Origin: Rheinheimera faecalis
GTDB taxonomy: Bacteria > Pseudomonadota > Gammaproteobacteria > Enterobacterales > Alteromonadaceae
Direction: 5' to 3'
Assembly (NCBI RefSeq): GCF_021290965.1
Contig: NZ_JAJOYT010000002.1
Span: 124,001-188,000 of the forward strand
DNA: 64,000 nucleotides
The position numbers and the translations under genes are program-made. How positions within the stretch are numbered: the stretch's first letter is position 1; each line of letters opens with the position of its first letter. Positions 15,874 through 24,387 of the stretch are shown piece after piece. A model generated the notes under the pieces. The model searched no databases. It was given only the letters and a program-made list of their open reading frames with translations, and was not told where the DNA came from.

Positions 15874-18441
15874 CTAATCCAGCTTAGTGACTCTGCTGGT
15901 TGCTCCATTTTTTGCTTTAGTCCGCAGCAGTAAATTACTGCTGACGTTCACTGCTTCGGAATAAGGTAACCAGCTTTGGCCTTGATCTTCACTGTATTCG
16001 ACCACTAAACCAGGCCAGGCGCTGTTCGCCAGCAATAAGCCGTCTTGCAGCACTGCACCTGGTGGTGGCAGATACAAGGCCACACCAGCTTCTGCTAAAC
16101 GTGGTAATTCCTTTTGAGTTAAGGTCCAGCCAAAACGTTGCCAGTCTTGTTGTCTGCTTTCAGTGTCTGGTTCTGCACCTTCCCAATCGGCTTTGTGCCA
16201 GGCCCGCTCTGCCAAAGCCAATAAGCGTGGATACAACATTTGCTCCAGCTGTTGTGGGGTACGAATGGTTTCAGTCCAGATTTGCCCCTGAATACCGAGA
16301 ATATTTTCGGGTTTCTCTAGTTTGGGCAGTTCCTTACCTAACAAGACTTCTAAATCTTCAATCACTTTACCTTCACGGGTTTTATCGGCATTGGCATATA
16401 AATCATCCGGCATATAACCAAATACTTTGGCGACATCAGTAAAACGGGCCGCCCAGTAGTAACCACGTTCTTCCGGGTGGGCTTCGTAAGGGTGGTCAAA
16501 ATACAAATGGGTGCCATGCGACAACACCACCTGATAACCTGCATTGGCTAAACGATAAGCACGATCACCAACGCCCCATTCCCAGATGTTATCCCAAACG
16601 TTGGCATACACCTTTTCATTGGCAAATTGCTGACGGTTAAAAGGATTTTTGGCGTCATACATCAAGCCATCTTCCCAGCCACCTAAAGTGAGTTGTCGAT
16701 TGGCTGCCAGTTGGGCCACTTTGGCGACAAAATAAGGTTTTAAATCTGCTACGCCTGCAACCGCATTGTCCGGTGTTGCTATCAGCTGCTGACAAGCTGG
16801 AGAGGCGGTCCAGGAACCAACGCCTGTTTCATCACCGCCCATATGGAAAGTACTGAGTTTTAATCCAGCCTGACGGTACATTTGTTGTAGTTCATAAATG
16901 ACTTTATCAACAAAGGCATAAGTGGAAGGCAAGCAGACATTGATGGAGTTGTCTGTGTAGTTTTGCACTGTCATATATTTAGATTGATCCAAAGGATCGG
17001 ACAATAAATACTGCGTCGCTTCTGCTTCTTTGCCTTGTTCTTTTAGTGTCAGATAACGAGCCTGCATGGCTTTTACCGCAGCCCGGGCGTGACCCGGCAT
17101 ATCTATTTCCGGGATGATCTCAATATGACGAACTGCGGCATATTTTAGAATTTCAATAAAGTCCGCTGTGCTGTAATAACCATTGCCGTTGCCTGATGGA
17201 AAAGGACCAGTACCGAGCTGAGTCAGCAGACAGCTGCGCTCAGATAAATCAAAACAACGTTTTGCGCCAATTTGAGTCAATTCGGGCAAGCCAGGGATTT
17301 CAATGCGCCAGCCTTCATCTTCGGTTAAATGCAGATGCAGTTTATTCAGTTTGTAGCGTGCTAACTGATCAATCATTCGCAAGGTGACTTCTTTGCCATG
17401 GAAGTTGCGCGCCATATCGTAATGCAAACCCCGCCAGCCAAAACGTGGCCAGTCCTTGATCGTCAGATTGGGTAACACAGTGCGCTCGCCTTCAACAGGA
17501 AGCAGAGCCAACAAACTTTGTACTGCATAAAAAGCACCGGCGTTGTCATTGCCACTCAAGGCAATTTGTTCGTCGTGGATCACCAGTTGATAGCCTTCAG
17601 CTTGCTCTTTTGCCTCGACAAGGCCTACTGCAATAACAGGCTGGTTATCAGCTGGTTTTTTTGTCGTCAAAGCTAAAGCTAAACCAGTGATTTGTTTTAA
17701 TTGTTGCTGCAAATAGCTCGCTTCAGCGGTTAAGCGGCCACTGTGATAAATCACCCAGTCGGTGGTTAGTTTAGTTTGGCCACGCTGGTAACTGATCTGT
17801 TGTGGGCTTGGCACTATGGACAATTGCTCTGGTTTTTCAAAGGCAGATAGTTGCTGCTGATTAAGCACAAAACGGCTTTGGCTGGTGGCGATAGGGTATA
17901 AGTCTGGTCCAGGATTATTAAAGCGTTGCAGCTGCTCAGCTCTGGTATAGGGCTCAACAAAACGACTGAAATCTTCAGTATCCGTATTGGCAAAGATTTG
18001 CGGTTTTAAGCCTTTAGCTGTAATAAAAGCGCGTGGCATCCAGTCACTGTAACTGACCATCGAAGAGGATGGAGAAAAAGTAAGGCGCAGTTGCTCGCCT
18101 GGTTTTAAGCCTTTAAATTTTTTACCCGGAGTCAGGCTGTGTAAGTCGCCTTGTACATGCTGCAGTATCAACCCCTGTTGTTCTGCAGCTTCCTGTTTTC
18201 TGATCGCATGAAAATACAACACCCAGTTGCCTTCACCTGCAACCAGAGTTTGAGACGACTTATTATTCAGAATAAGCTCGACCTGACCTTTTGGGACTGC
18301 ATCCGAGGTAAAATTGCTTTTAACCGCAAACTTTAATTCAGTGTTTTTGGCAAATTCAGCCAATTCTGCCTGAGTAAATGCCTGAACTTGTCCGCTAAAA
18401 AAGTAACTAATACAAAGCCATAGTAGTAAAAAATACTTCAT
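15874..18441 (-). CDS. Secreted GH20 beta-N-acetylhexosaminidase (chitobiase type)
   Basis: 855 residues from the ATG at 18441, preceded by GGGGAG; the longer frame from 18513 adds 24 residues in front of an evident signal peptide (MKYFLLLWLCISYFFSGQVQA) and is unlikely. Domains: an N-terminal chitobiase carbohydrate-binding domain (about 30-180), a GH20b alpha/beta domain (205-325), the GH20 barrel (about 330-760; FGWRGLHYDMARNFHG, HLHLTEDEGWRIEIPG) with the catalytic Asp537-Glu538 pair (HMGGDETG), and a C-terminal chitobiase domain. It removes GlcNAc from chitobiose and chitooligosaccharides by substrate-assisted catalysis, in the periplasm or outside. It is divergent from the nagK operon. 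Confidence 0.93.
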   Translation of the reverse strand: MKYFLLLWLCISYFFSGQVQAFTQAELAEFAKNTELKFAVKSNFTSDAVPKGQVELILNNKSSQTLVAGEGNWVLYFHAIRKQEAAEQQGLILQHVQGDLHSLTPGKKFKGLKPGEQLRLTFSPSSSMVSYSDWMPRAFITAKGLKPQIFANTDTEDFSRFVEPYTRAEQLQRFNNPGPDLYPIATSQSRFVLNQQQLSAFEKPEQLSIVPSPQQISYQRGQTKLTTDWVIYHSGRLTAEASYLQQQLKQITGLALALTTKKPADNQPVIAVGLVEAKEQAEGYQLVIHDEQIALSGNDNAGAFYAVQSLLALLPVEGERTVLPNLTIKDWPRFGWRGLHYDMARNFHGKEVTLRMIDQLARYKLNKLHLHLTEDEGWRIEIPGLPELTQIGAKRCFDLSERSCLLTQLGTGPFPSGNGNGYYSTADFIEILKYAAVRHIEIIPEIDMPGHARAAVKAMQARYLTLKEQGKEAEATQYLLSDPLDQSKYMTVQNYTDNSINVCLPSTYAFVDKVIYELQQMYRQAGLKLSTFHMGGDETGVGSWTASPACQQLIATPDNAVAGVADLKPYFVAKVAQLAANRQLTLGGWEDGLMYDAKNPFNRQQFANEKVYANVWDNIWEWGVGDRAYRLANAGYQVVLSHGTHLYFDHPYEAHPEERGYYWAARFTDVAKVFGYMPDDLYANADKTREGKVIEDLEVLLGKELPKLEKPENILGIQGQIWTETIRTPQQLEQMLYPRLLALAERAWHKADWEGAEPDTESRQQDWQRFGWTLTQKELPRLAEAGVALYLPPPGAVLQDGLLLANSAWPGLVVEYSEDQGQSWLPYSEAVNVSSNLLLRTKAKNGATSRVTKLD

Positions 18442-18789
18442 CGCACGCTCCCCTAAACAGCGGTACACTGTACCGCAGGCTATTCCCTGATAAATGACTC
18501 TGGCATTTGGCATCTTTTAAAAGTGCAAAGTGACAGAACAATGACAAGGTAGACCTATTTTAATTGATTGATTTTAAATGTTAATTTACTTATTTTTTTG
18601 CTTATCTAAAAAAATTAAGCTCGATTTTTAAACAAGGGTCTTGTTATTTGTCAAAATTATTATATGCTGAATTGAAAAAATGACAACGCTGTCAATTCGG
18701 TTTTTGATGAAATAATGGACAGCAACAGGTGAAAGCTTAATCTTAGTGGATTAACGCTGACCAGCGGACAATGTAACGAGGTTGGTAGG
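18442..18789. other. Divergent promoter region between hexosaminidase and nagK
   Basis: This 348-bp AT-rich stretch holds a full NagR operator at 18679 on the nagK side and TGACAG / ATGACA half-sites at about 18529-18545 on the hexosaminidase side. I see no small ORF or RNA gene. Confidence 0.6.
18679..18696. promoter_or_regulatory. NagR operator before the nagK operon
   Basis: AATGACAACGCTGTCAAT fits the NagR palindrome, with the central CG in the usual place. It lies 93 bases before nagK and 238 bases before the divergent hexosaminidase gene, and could serve both. Confidence 0.78.
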
Positions 18790-19698
18790 ATGACTACAGC
18801 AGTAGGCTATGATGGCCCGTTTTATTTAGGTGTAGATGGTGGCGGCAGTAAATGCCGGGTCATTATAGTCACAGAAGACAACCAGGTCATAGGTGAAGGC
18901 TTATCTGGTCCTGCGAATCCATTGCGTGGCATGAAAGTCGCCACAGATTCTATTCTTGCGGCCACTCAGCAAGCTTTAACTTGTGCTGGTATGGCGTTTA
19001 AAGATATGTCCAAACTTATTGTTGGTGCAGGTTTAGCCGGCGTCAACATGCCTGAATACTATCGTATTTTCTCTGAATGGCAGCATCCGTTTCAGGAACT
19101 GCATTTAACCAGCGATTTGCATGTGGCCTGTATTGGTGCGCATCAAGGCGGCGATGGTGCTGTGATTATTGCGGGCACTGGTTCTTGTGGTTTGGCTGAT
19201 GTCAAAGGTCAACTGATTGAAGTAGGCGGCCATGGTTTCCCTTATGGTGATAACGGCAGCGGCGCCTGGATAGGCTTACAGATGGTGCATCATGTGCTGT
19301 TAGCCAAAGATTTATTAGGCCCACAGACTTTATTAACCGACTTGTTATGTAATGAATTAAAGCTCAGCCAAACCTTGGCTTTGGTCGATTTCTTTATGCA
19401 TGCCACTCCAACAACTTATGCCAAATATGCGCCTCTGGTTTTTACGGCGGCAGAGCAGGGTGATGCTCTGGCAGAACGGATAGTGCAGCAAGCAGCTGCT
19501 CATATCAGTGCGATAGCCCAGCGATTGCTAAGCATCAATCCTCCCCGTTTGTCCTTGATTGGTGGTTTGGCTCACAAGTTACAACCTTATCTGGCTTTAG
19601 AAGTGCAGCAAAAAGTGACGCCAGCTATAGAAGCACCTGAATTTGGCGCCGTCTGGTTTGCCAGGCAACGTCAGCACAAAGCCCAACGAATTTCTTAA
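18790..19698 (+). CDS. nagK: N-acetylglucosamine kinase (BadF/BadG family)
   Basis: 302 residues of the BadF/BadG/BcrA/BcrD ATPase fold. The phosphate-1 motif LGVDGGGSKCR is at 13-23, and a phosphate-2 motif IIAGTGSCGL and a GGHGFPYGDNGSGAW substrate loop follow. It phosphorylates GlcNAc to GlcNAc-6-phosphate in the cytoplasm, needed because NagP brings the sugar in unmodified. It is the first gene of nagK-nagB-II-nagA-nagP-nagX, with a NagR operator 93 bases upstream. It is of the type shown to be the GlcNAc kinase in Shewanella rather than the E. coli ROK-type NagK. Confidence 0.88.
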   Translation: MTTAVGYDGPFYLGVDGGGSKCRVIIVTEDNQVIGEGLSGPANPLRGMKVATDSILAATQQALTCAGMAFKDMSKLIVGAGLAGVNMPEYYRIFSEWQHPFQELHLTSDLHVACIGAHQGGDGAVIIAGTGSCGLADVKGQLIEVGGHGFPYGDNGSGAWIGLQMVHHVLLAKDLLGPQTLLTDLLCNELKLSQTLALVDFFMHATPTTYAKYAPLVFTAAEQGDALAERIVQQAAAHISAIAQRLLSINPPRLSLIGGLAHKLQPYLALEVQQKVTPAIEAPEFGAVWFARQRQHKAQRIS

Positions 19699-19735
19699 CT
19701 TGTTTCTTAACTAATTAGCTGTGAGTGATACCAAG

Positions 19736-20734
19736 ATGACCCGAACCATTATGGCGCAGGAAGCTGCAGAAGCACCAAGCCGGATCCGCGAACAATTAGC
19801 TGCCAATGCCAGTCGTATTGCCGACATAGTGGCGCTTATCAAACAAAAGCAACCGCGTTATGTTTATATGGTCGGTCGTGGTTCCTCTGATCATGCTGGT
19901 GTCTTTGCCAAGTATCTGATTGAAATTGAAATAGGTTTACCTGTTGCAGCAGCAGCACCTTCTATTGCCAGCGTGTACAACAAGCAACTGGATTTAACAG
20001 GTGCATTGGTGCTGGTGATTTCACAATCAGGTCGTAGCCCGGATATTCTGGCTCAGGTGGCAATGGCCAAAGCAGCTGGCGCTTTAGTGGTTGCACTGGT
20101 CAATGATGAAAGTTCGCCTTTAGCTGAACAGGCCGATCAGGTGATACCACTGAATGTAGGCGTTGAAAAAGCTGTAGCTGCAACCAAAAGTTACCTTGCG
20201 ACCTTAAGTGCTTTGTTGCAACTAGTGGCGGCCTGGTCTGGTAACAGCCAGTTGCAGGATGCGGTGATTAGTCTGCCAGAATTGCTGCAGCGTGCTATTG
20301 AATTGCCTGCTCAGTTAACTGCACAGTCATTGCAAGGTGTTGAGCATTTAGTGGTGTTAGGTCGTGGCCCAGGTTATGCCATCAGCCGCGAAATTGCGCT
20401 GAAACTCAAAGAAGTTTGTGGCATTCACGCTGAAGCTTTTTCCAGCGCTGAATTTCTGCATGGCCCGGTAACTTTAGTAAAAGATCAGTTTGCTATTGTT
20501 GATGTCAGCATAGCGGATGAAGCCAATGCAGCTCATCAGGCACAAATTGCTGAAGTACGCAGCCGAGGTGCCCGTATTGTACATTTGCATCATGCTGACT
20601 TGTTATCTAATCCACGGGTATTACCACTGGCTCTATTGCAGCGTTTTTATCTGGATGTCGAAGCTGTGGCTCGTAGCCGCGGTGTTAATCCGGATGCGCC
20701 TCCTGGCCTGAATAAAGTCACTAAAACAGTCTAA
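19736..20734 (+). CDS. nagB-II: Glucosamine-6-phosphate deaminase, SIS-domain type (NagB-II)
   Basis: About 332 residues with two SIS domains. YMVGRGSSDHAG and VLVISQSGRSPD mark the first sugar-phosphate site, and VVLGRGPGYAISREIALKLKE with EAFSSAEFLHGP the second. It converts glucosamine-6-phosphate to fructose-6-phosphate and ammonia and is a non-homologous replacement for E. coli NagB, known from Shewanella. It lacks the glutaminase domain of GlmS, so synthesis is excluded. The frame opens with GTG at 19721; I prefer the ATG at 19736 (MTRTIMAQEA), which fits homologues, though neither start has a strong ribosome-binding site. It is 37 bases after nagK. Confidence 0.88.
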   Translation: MTRTIMAQEAAEAPSRIREQLAANASRIADIVALIKQKQPRYVYMVGRGSSDHAGVFAKYLIEIEIGLPVAAAAPSIASVYNKQLDLTGALVLVISQSGRSPDILAQVAMAKAAGALVVALVNDESSPLAEQADQVIPLNVGVEKAVAATKSYLATLSALLQLVAAWSGNSQLQDAVISLPELLQRAIELPAQLTAQSLQGVEHLVVLGRGPGYAISREIALKLKEVCGIHAEAFSSAEFLHGPVTLVKDQFAIVDVSIADEANAAHQAQIAEVRSRGARIVHLHHADLLSNPRVLPLALLQRFYLDVEAVARSRGVNPDAPPGLNKVTKTV

Positions 20735-20744
20735 CGAGGTCCTG

Positions 20745-21857
20745 ATGCAACAGATTTCAGTAGCCCGGCTTTTTGATGGCCAGAACTGGCAACAGAATGT
20801 GACCTTGACGATTGAAGCGGGTCGCATTCATTCGATTTTGCCTGCTGATGGTCCGGTCCTCCAGGGCACTCTGGTGCCGGGTTTTATTGATGTTCAGGTG
20901 AATGGCGGCGGCGGTGCCTTGTTTAATACAGATACCAGTCTCGAAGCGCTGCGTACTATGGTCAAAGCCCATGCTCAATTTGGCAGCACGGCTTTATTGC
21001 CCACAGTGATCACTGATTCTGTAGCCGTGATGCAACAAGCCGCTGATGTGATAGCTCAGGCTATTGCCACTAAAGAACCCGGGGTTTTGGGTGTGCACTT
21101 TGAAGGCCCGCATTTGTCTGTGCCAAAACGAGGCGTACATCCGCAGAACTTTATCCGGCCTTTATCTGAAGCTGAGCTGACGATTTATCGTCGCACCGAT
21201 CTTGGCATCAAGCTGGTGACAGTGGCGCCTGAGAACATCAGCCCTGAACAAATTAAAGAGCTAGTCAAAGCCGATGTCATTGTCTGCTTAGGCCACAGCA
21301 ATACAGATTCAGCTACAGTGCAGGCTGCTTTGGCCGCCGGAGCTACGGGATTTACCCACTTATACAATGCCATGTCACCTTTAACTTCGCGTGAGCCCGG
21401 TGTGGTAGGGGCAGCACTTGCCGATCCACATAGCTGGTGTGGCGTGATTTTAGATGGCTTGCATGTACACCCACTGGCAGTGAAAGTGGCGTTAGCAGCC
21501 AAACCTAAAGGCAAGTTGCTGATTGTCACAGACGCTATGTCACCTGTTGGCACCAATCAAACCGAGTTTGATTTTTTTGATGGCAAAGTGATTCGGGACG
21601 GCAACAAGTTAACCAACTTAAACGGCAACCTGGCGGGTTCTGTGCTCGATATGGCCAGCGCGGTTTCTTATGCGGTGAAAGAACTTGGCCTTGAGCTTGC
21701 TGAAGCTGTGCGTATGGCGTCTTTGTATCCGGCTGAGTTTTTAGGCATCAGCGCGGAGCGTGGACAAATCCTGGCGGGGGCCAAAGCTGATCTGGTGTTA
21801 CTGAATGACGAAGGTCTGGTACAGCAGTGCTGGCTGGAAGGTCGTCCTTCTATCTAA
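20745..21857 (+). CDS. nagA: N-acetylglucosamine-6-phosphate deacetylase
   Basis: 370 residues of the amidohydrolase superfamily. Metal and substrate motifs are in order: GTLVPGFIDVQVNG, HFEGPHLS (metal-binding Glu), CLGHSNTD and GFTHLYNAMSP (metal-binding His residues) and VTDAMSPVG (catalytic Asp). It removes acetate from GlcNAc-6-phosphate to give glucosamine-6-phosphate for NagB-II. The start lies 10 bases after the nagB-II stop with CGAGG upstream, so the genes are tightly coupled in one operon. Confidence 0.95.
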   Translation: MQQISVARLFDGQNWQQNVTLTIEAGRIHSILPADGPVLQGTLVPGFIDVQVNGGGGALFNTDTSLEALRTMVKAHAQFGSTALLPTVITDSVAVMQQAADVIAQAIATKEPGVLGVHFEGPHLSVPKRGVHPQNFIRPLSEAELTIYRRTDLGIKLVTVAPENISPEQIKELVKADVIVCLGHSNTDSATVQAALAAGATGFTHLYNAMSPLTSREPGVVGAALADPHSWCGVILDGLHVHPLAVKVALAAKPKGKLLIVTDAMSPVGTNQTEFDFFDGKVIRDGNKLTNLNGNLAGSVLDMASAVSYAVKELGLELAEAVRMASLYPAEFLGISAERGQILAGAKADLVLLNDEGLVQQCWLEGRPSI

Positions 21858-21914
21858 TCGTAAAAATATCCAATAAATTCAAAATAATAATTATTAAAGC
21901 AACAGGAAGGAATT

Positions 21915-23219
21915 ATGGAAATGACAGTTGAGACTCCCAAGGCGCGCAGCAGTATTGTGCCCATGGCTATAGTGGCCATGCTGTTTTTTGTGCTGGGTTT
22001 TGCTACCTGGCTGAATGGCTCTTTGATGCCTTATTTAAAGCAGATGCTGCAGTTGAGCCCTTTGCAGGCATCGCTGGTGGTGTTTTCCTTTTATATAGCT
22101 GTGACTTTTACTGCTCTGCCATCAGCCTGGCTGATCCGTAGAGTCGGCTATAAAAATGGTATGGCTTTGGGCATGGCGGTGATGATGCTGGCAGGGCTTT
22201 TATATATTCCAGCGGCGCAAACTCAGACCTTTGGTTTATTCCTGCTGGCTCAGTTGGTCATTGGTGCCGGTCAAACCTTATTGCAAACCGCTGTGAATCC
22301 CTACGTGGTAAAAATAGGACCAGAAGAAACTGCTGCTGTGCGCATCAGTATTATGGGGATCCTGAATAAAACCGCTGGTGTTGTTGCCCCTTTAGTGTTT
22401 ACTGCTCTGATTGTTAGTGGTTTTACTGCACCAGTTGGAACAGCCCTGAATGCTGAGCAAATTGACGCCATGGCCGCCAGTCTGGTGTTGCCTTATCTGG
22501 GGCTAGCGGTGTTTTTAGGTTTACTTGCACTGGCTGTGAAGTATTCACCTTTGCCTGAGCTGGAAAAAGAGTCAGATACTGGCACTGGTATCGATCAGCT
22601 AAAAGCTGTGTTGGCCAAACCTGCGCTGGTGTTTGGTGTGTTGTCTTTATTTGTTTATGTGGCTGTCGAAGTGATAGCTGGCGACACTATAGGTTTATTT
22701 GCTTTATCCCTCGGGGTTGAACGCTACACTGTGATGACCTCTTATACCATGGCCTGTATGGTGCTGGGTTACATCTTAGGCATAGTGTTGATCCCACGGG
22801 TGTTATCACAACAAAAGGCCCTGGCTGTTTCTGCACTCTTAGGCCTGGCACTGACACTGGCTATAGTGTTAGGCGACAGCAGCTCTTATCTGATTGCAAA
22901 CACCTTATTGGTACCTTTTGGAGGCACAGCCTTACCCGATACCTTGTTATTTATCGCTATTCTTGGTTTAGCTAATGCCATCGTTTGGCCTGCGGTCTGG
23001 CCTTTGGCTTTATCCGGCTTGGGAGCTTTAACCAGTATAGGTTCAGCCTTGCTGATTATGGGCATTGCAGGTGGCGCTTTTGGTCCGCTGTTTTGGGGTC
23101 TTGCCAGCAGCACTGGTCTTGGACAGCAGGGGGCTTATCTGGTGATGTTACCTTGTTACGCTTTTATCCTGTTTTATGCAGTTAAAGGGCATAAGTTAAC
23201 CAGCTGGAAAAGCTCTTAA
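21915..23219 (+). CDS. nagP: N-acetylglucosamine MFS transporter NagP
   Basis: 434 residues with about twelve membrane helices. It is of the sugar MFS (FucP-like) group: LFFVLGFATWLNGSLMPYLK, LSPLQASLVVFSFYIAVTFTALPSA in two blocks, and GAGQTLLQTAVNPYV. In Alteromonadales NagP is the inner-membrane GlcNAc permease that replaces the phosphotransferase system. AGGAAGGA stands 6 bases before the ATG. It follows nagA by 57 bases and precedes nagX by 18. Confidence 0.93.
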   Translation: MEMTVETPKARSSIVPMAIVAMLFFVLGFATWLNGSLMPYLKQMLQLSPLQASLVVFSFYIAVTFTALPSAWLIRRVGYKNGMALGMAVMMLAGLLYIPAAQTQTFGLFLLAQLVIGAGQTLLQTAVNPYVVKIGPEETAAVRISIMGILNKTAGVVAPLVFTALIVSGFTAPVGTALNAEQIDAMAASLVLPYLGLAVFLGLLALAVKYSPLPELEKESDTGTGIDQLKAVLAKPALVFGVLSLFVYVAVEVIAGDTIGLFALSLGVERYTVMTSYTMACMVLGYILGIVLIPRVLSQQKALAVSALLGLALTLAIVLGDSSSYLIANTLLVPFGGTALPDTLLFIAILGLANAIVWPAVWPLALSGLGALTSIGSALLIMGIAGGAFGPLFWGLASSTGLGQQGAYLVMLPCYAFILFYAVKGHKLTSWKSS

Positions 23220-23237
23220 TTTGTTATAGGTGGCTGC

Positions 23238-24329
23238 ATGTCTTCACCACGTTTTTATGCGCTGGATGCTTTACGGGGTTTAGCCATAGCTTTAATGATC
23301 CTGGTGAATACACCAGGATCCTGGCAGCATGTCTATAGTCCGCTGTTGCATGCGTCCTGGGATGGTTTTACCTTTGCCGACATTGTGTTCCCTACCTTTT
23401 TATTTGTGGTGGGGGCCGCGATGTTTTATTCACTGAAAACAACTGAGCTTTCTAAGGAAAGTTTCTGGCGTATCAGTAGCCGGGCTTTCAAACTGATTGC
23501 TATCGGTGTGCTGTTGAACTACGTGCCTTTTAGTGTGGAGCTGGCCGAGCTGCGGCTGCCAGGCGTATTGCAGCGTATAGGTTTGGCCTATTGGTGCGCT
23601 GCGTTATTGGTGTTAAGTGTCAAACGCAGTTATTTGCCTTTGATTGCCGTAGCTTTGGTGTTGTTGTATTGGCAGGCTTTGGTGTTGGGTGGTGGCGAGC
23701 AGCCTTATAGTCTGGAGCATAACCTGGTGCGGCAATGGGATCTCGCCATTTTTGGTGCTGCACATTTGTATCAGGGTTTTGGTGTAGCTTTTGATCCTGA
23801 AGGTCTTTTAAGCACTTTGCCTTGTGTAGCGGCGGTGTTGATAGGTTTTGGCACAGCGTCAGCTTTGCAGGGCAAGCAGCACAACCATGCGCTGCGGCTG
23901 TTGTTGTTATCCGCAGTAGCCTTGGTGGTTCTGGCGGCGCTTTGGCAATTGCTTTGGCCTGTGAATAAAGCCTTATGGTCCGGCAGTTATCTGGCGCTGA
24001 GCAGCGGTTTAATTTTACTGTTATTAGCCATTCTGGTTTGGTGTATTGATATCAAAGGCTGGACCGCTTTGGCAGAACCTTTAAAAGTTTATGGGACTAA
24101 TCCGCTGTTTATTTATATCTTGTCCTGGCTCTGGGCTGTGCTGATTGGCCAGCTGATCTTTATTCCCACTGACGCAGGTTCAGTATCGCTGTATCAATGG
24201 GGCTTTGAGCAGTTAGCTTTGGTTTTCCCTGCCAAACTGGCGTCTTTTGTGTTTGCTGTGCTGCACGTGATTGGGTTTTGGTACCTGTCGTTGCTGCTGT
24301 ATAAACGCAATATAGTGATTAAGCTGTAA
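23238..24329 (+). CDS. nagX: NagX, HGSNAT-like (DUF5009) membrane protein
   Basis: 363 residues with about ten membrane helices. The conserved N-terminus RFYALDALRGLAIALMIL, VNTPGSW and FADIVFPTFLFVVGAAMF is that of the DUF5009 / heparan-alpha-glucosaminide acetyltransferase-like family. NagX genes are regular members of nag loci in Alteromonadales; transmembrane acetylation or transport of amino sugars has been suggested but not shown. It is the last gene of the nagK operon and ends directly at the long hairpin at 24328-24385. Confidence 0.88.
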   Translation: MSSPRFYALDALRGLAIALMILVNTPGSWQHVYSPLLHASWDGFTFADIVFPTFLFVVGAAMFYSLKTTELSKESFWRISSRAFKLIAIGVLLNYVPFSVELAELRLPGVLQRIGLAYWCAALLVLSVKRSYLPLIAVALVLLYWQALVLGGGEQPYSLEHNLVRQWDLAIFGAAHLYQGFGVAFDPEGLLSTLPCVAAVLIGFGTASALQGKQHNHALRLLLLSAVALVVLAALWQLLWPVNKALWSGSYLALSSGLILLLLAILVWCIDIKGWTALAEPLKVYGTNPLFIYILSWLWAVLIGQLIFIPTDAGSVSLYQWGFEQLALVFPAKLASFVFAVLHVIGFWYLSLLLYKRNIVIKL

Positions 24330-24385
24330 AAAGGGGTCAGATCACATTATTTGCCAGGCAAATAATGTGATCTGACCCCTTTTTT
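24328..24385. terminator. Very long perfect hairpin (28-bp arms), bidirectional terminator / repeat
   Basis: The arms 24328-24355 and 24357-24384 are exact inverted repeats around one base, starting AAAAAGGGGTCAGATCACAT and ending in a T-run. It overlaps the nagX stop and ends 3 bases before the stop of the converging Wzi gene, so it terminates both. GGGGTCAGA-type hairpins recur between genes in many gammaproteobacteria, often linked with REP-type transposases; that link is from memory and inference. Confidence 0.8.
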
Positions 24386-24387
24386 AT

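Noticed and set aside
18442-18513. N-terminal extension of the hexosaminidase
   Set aside because: It would bury the signal peptide; GGGGAG favours the ATG at 18441.
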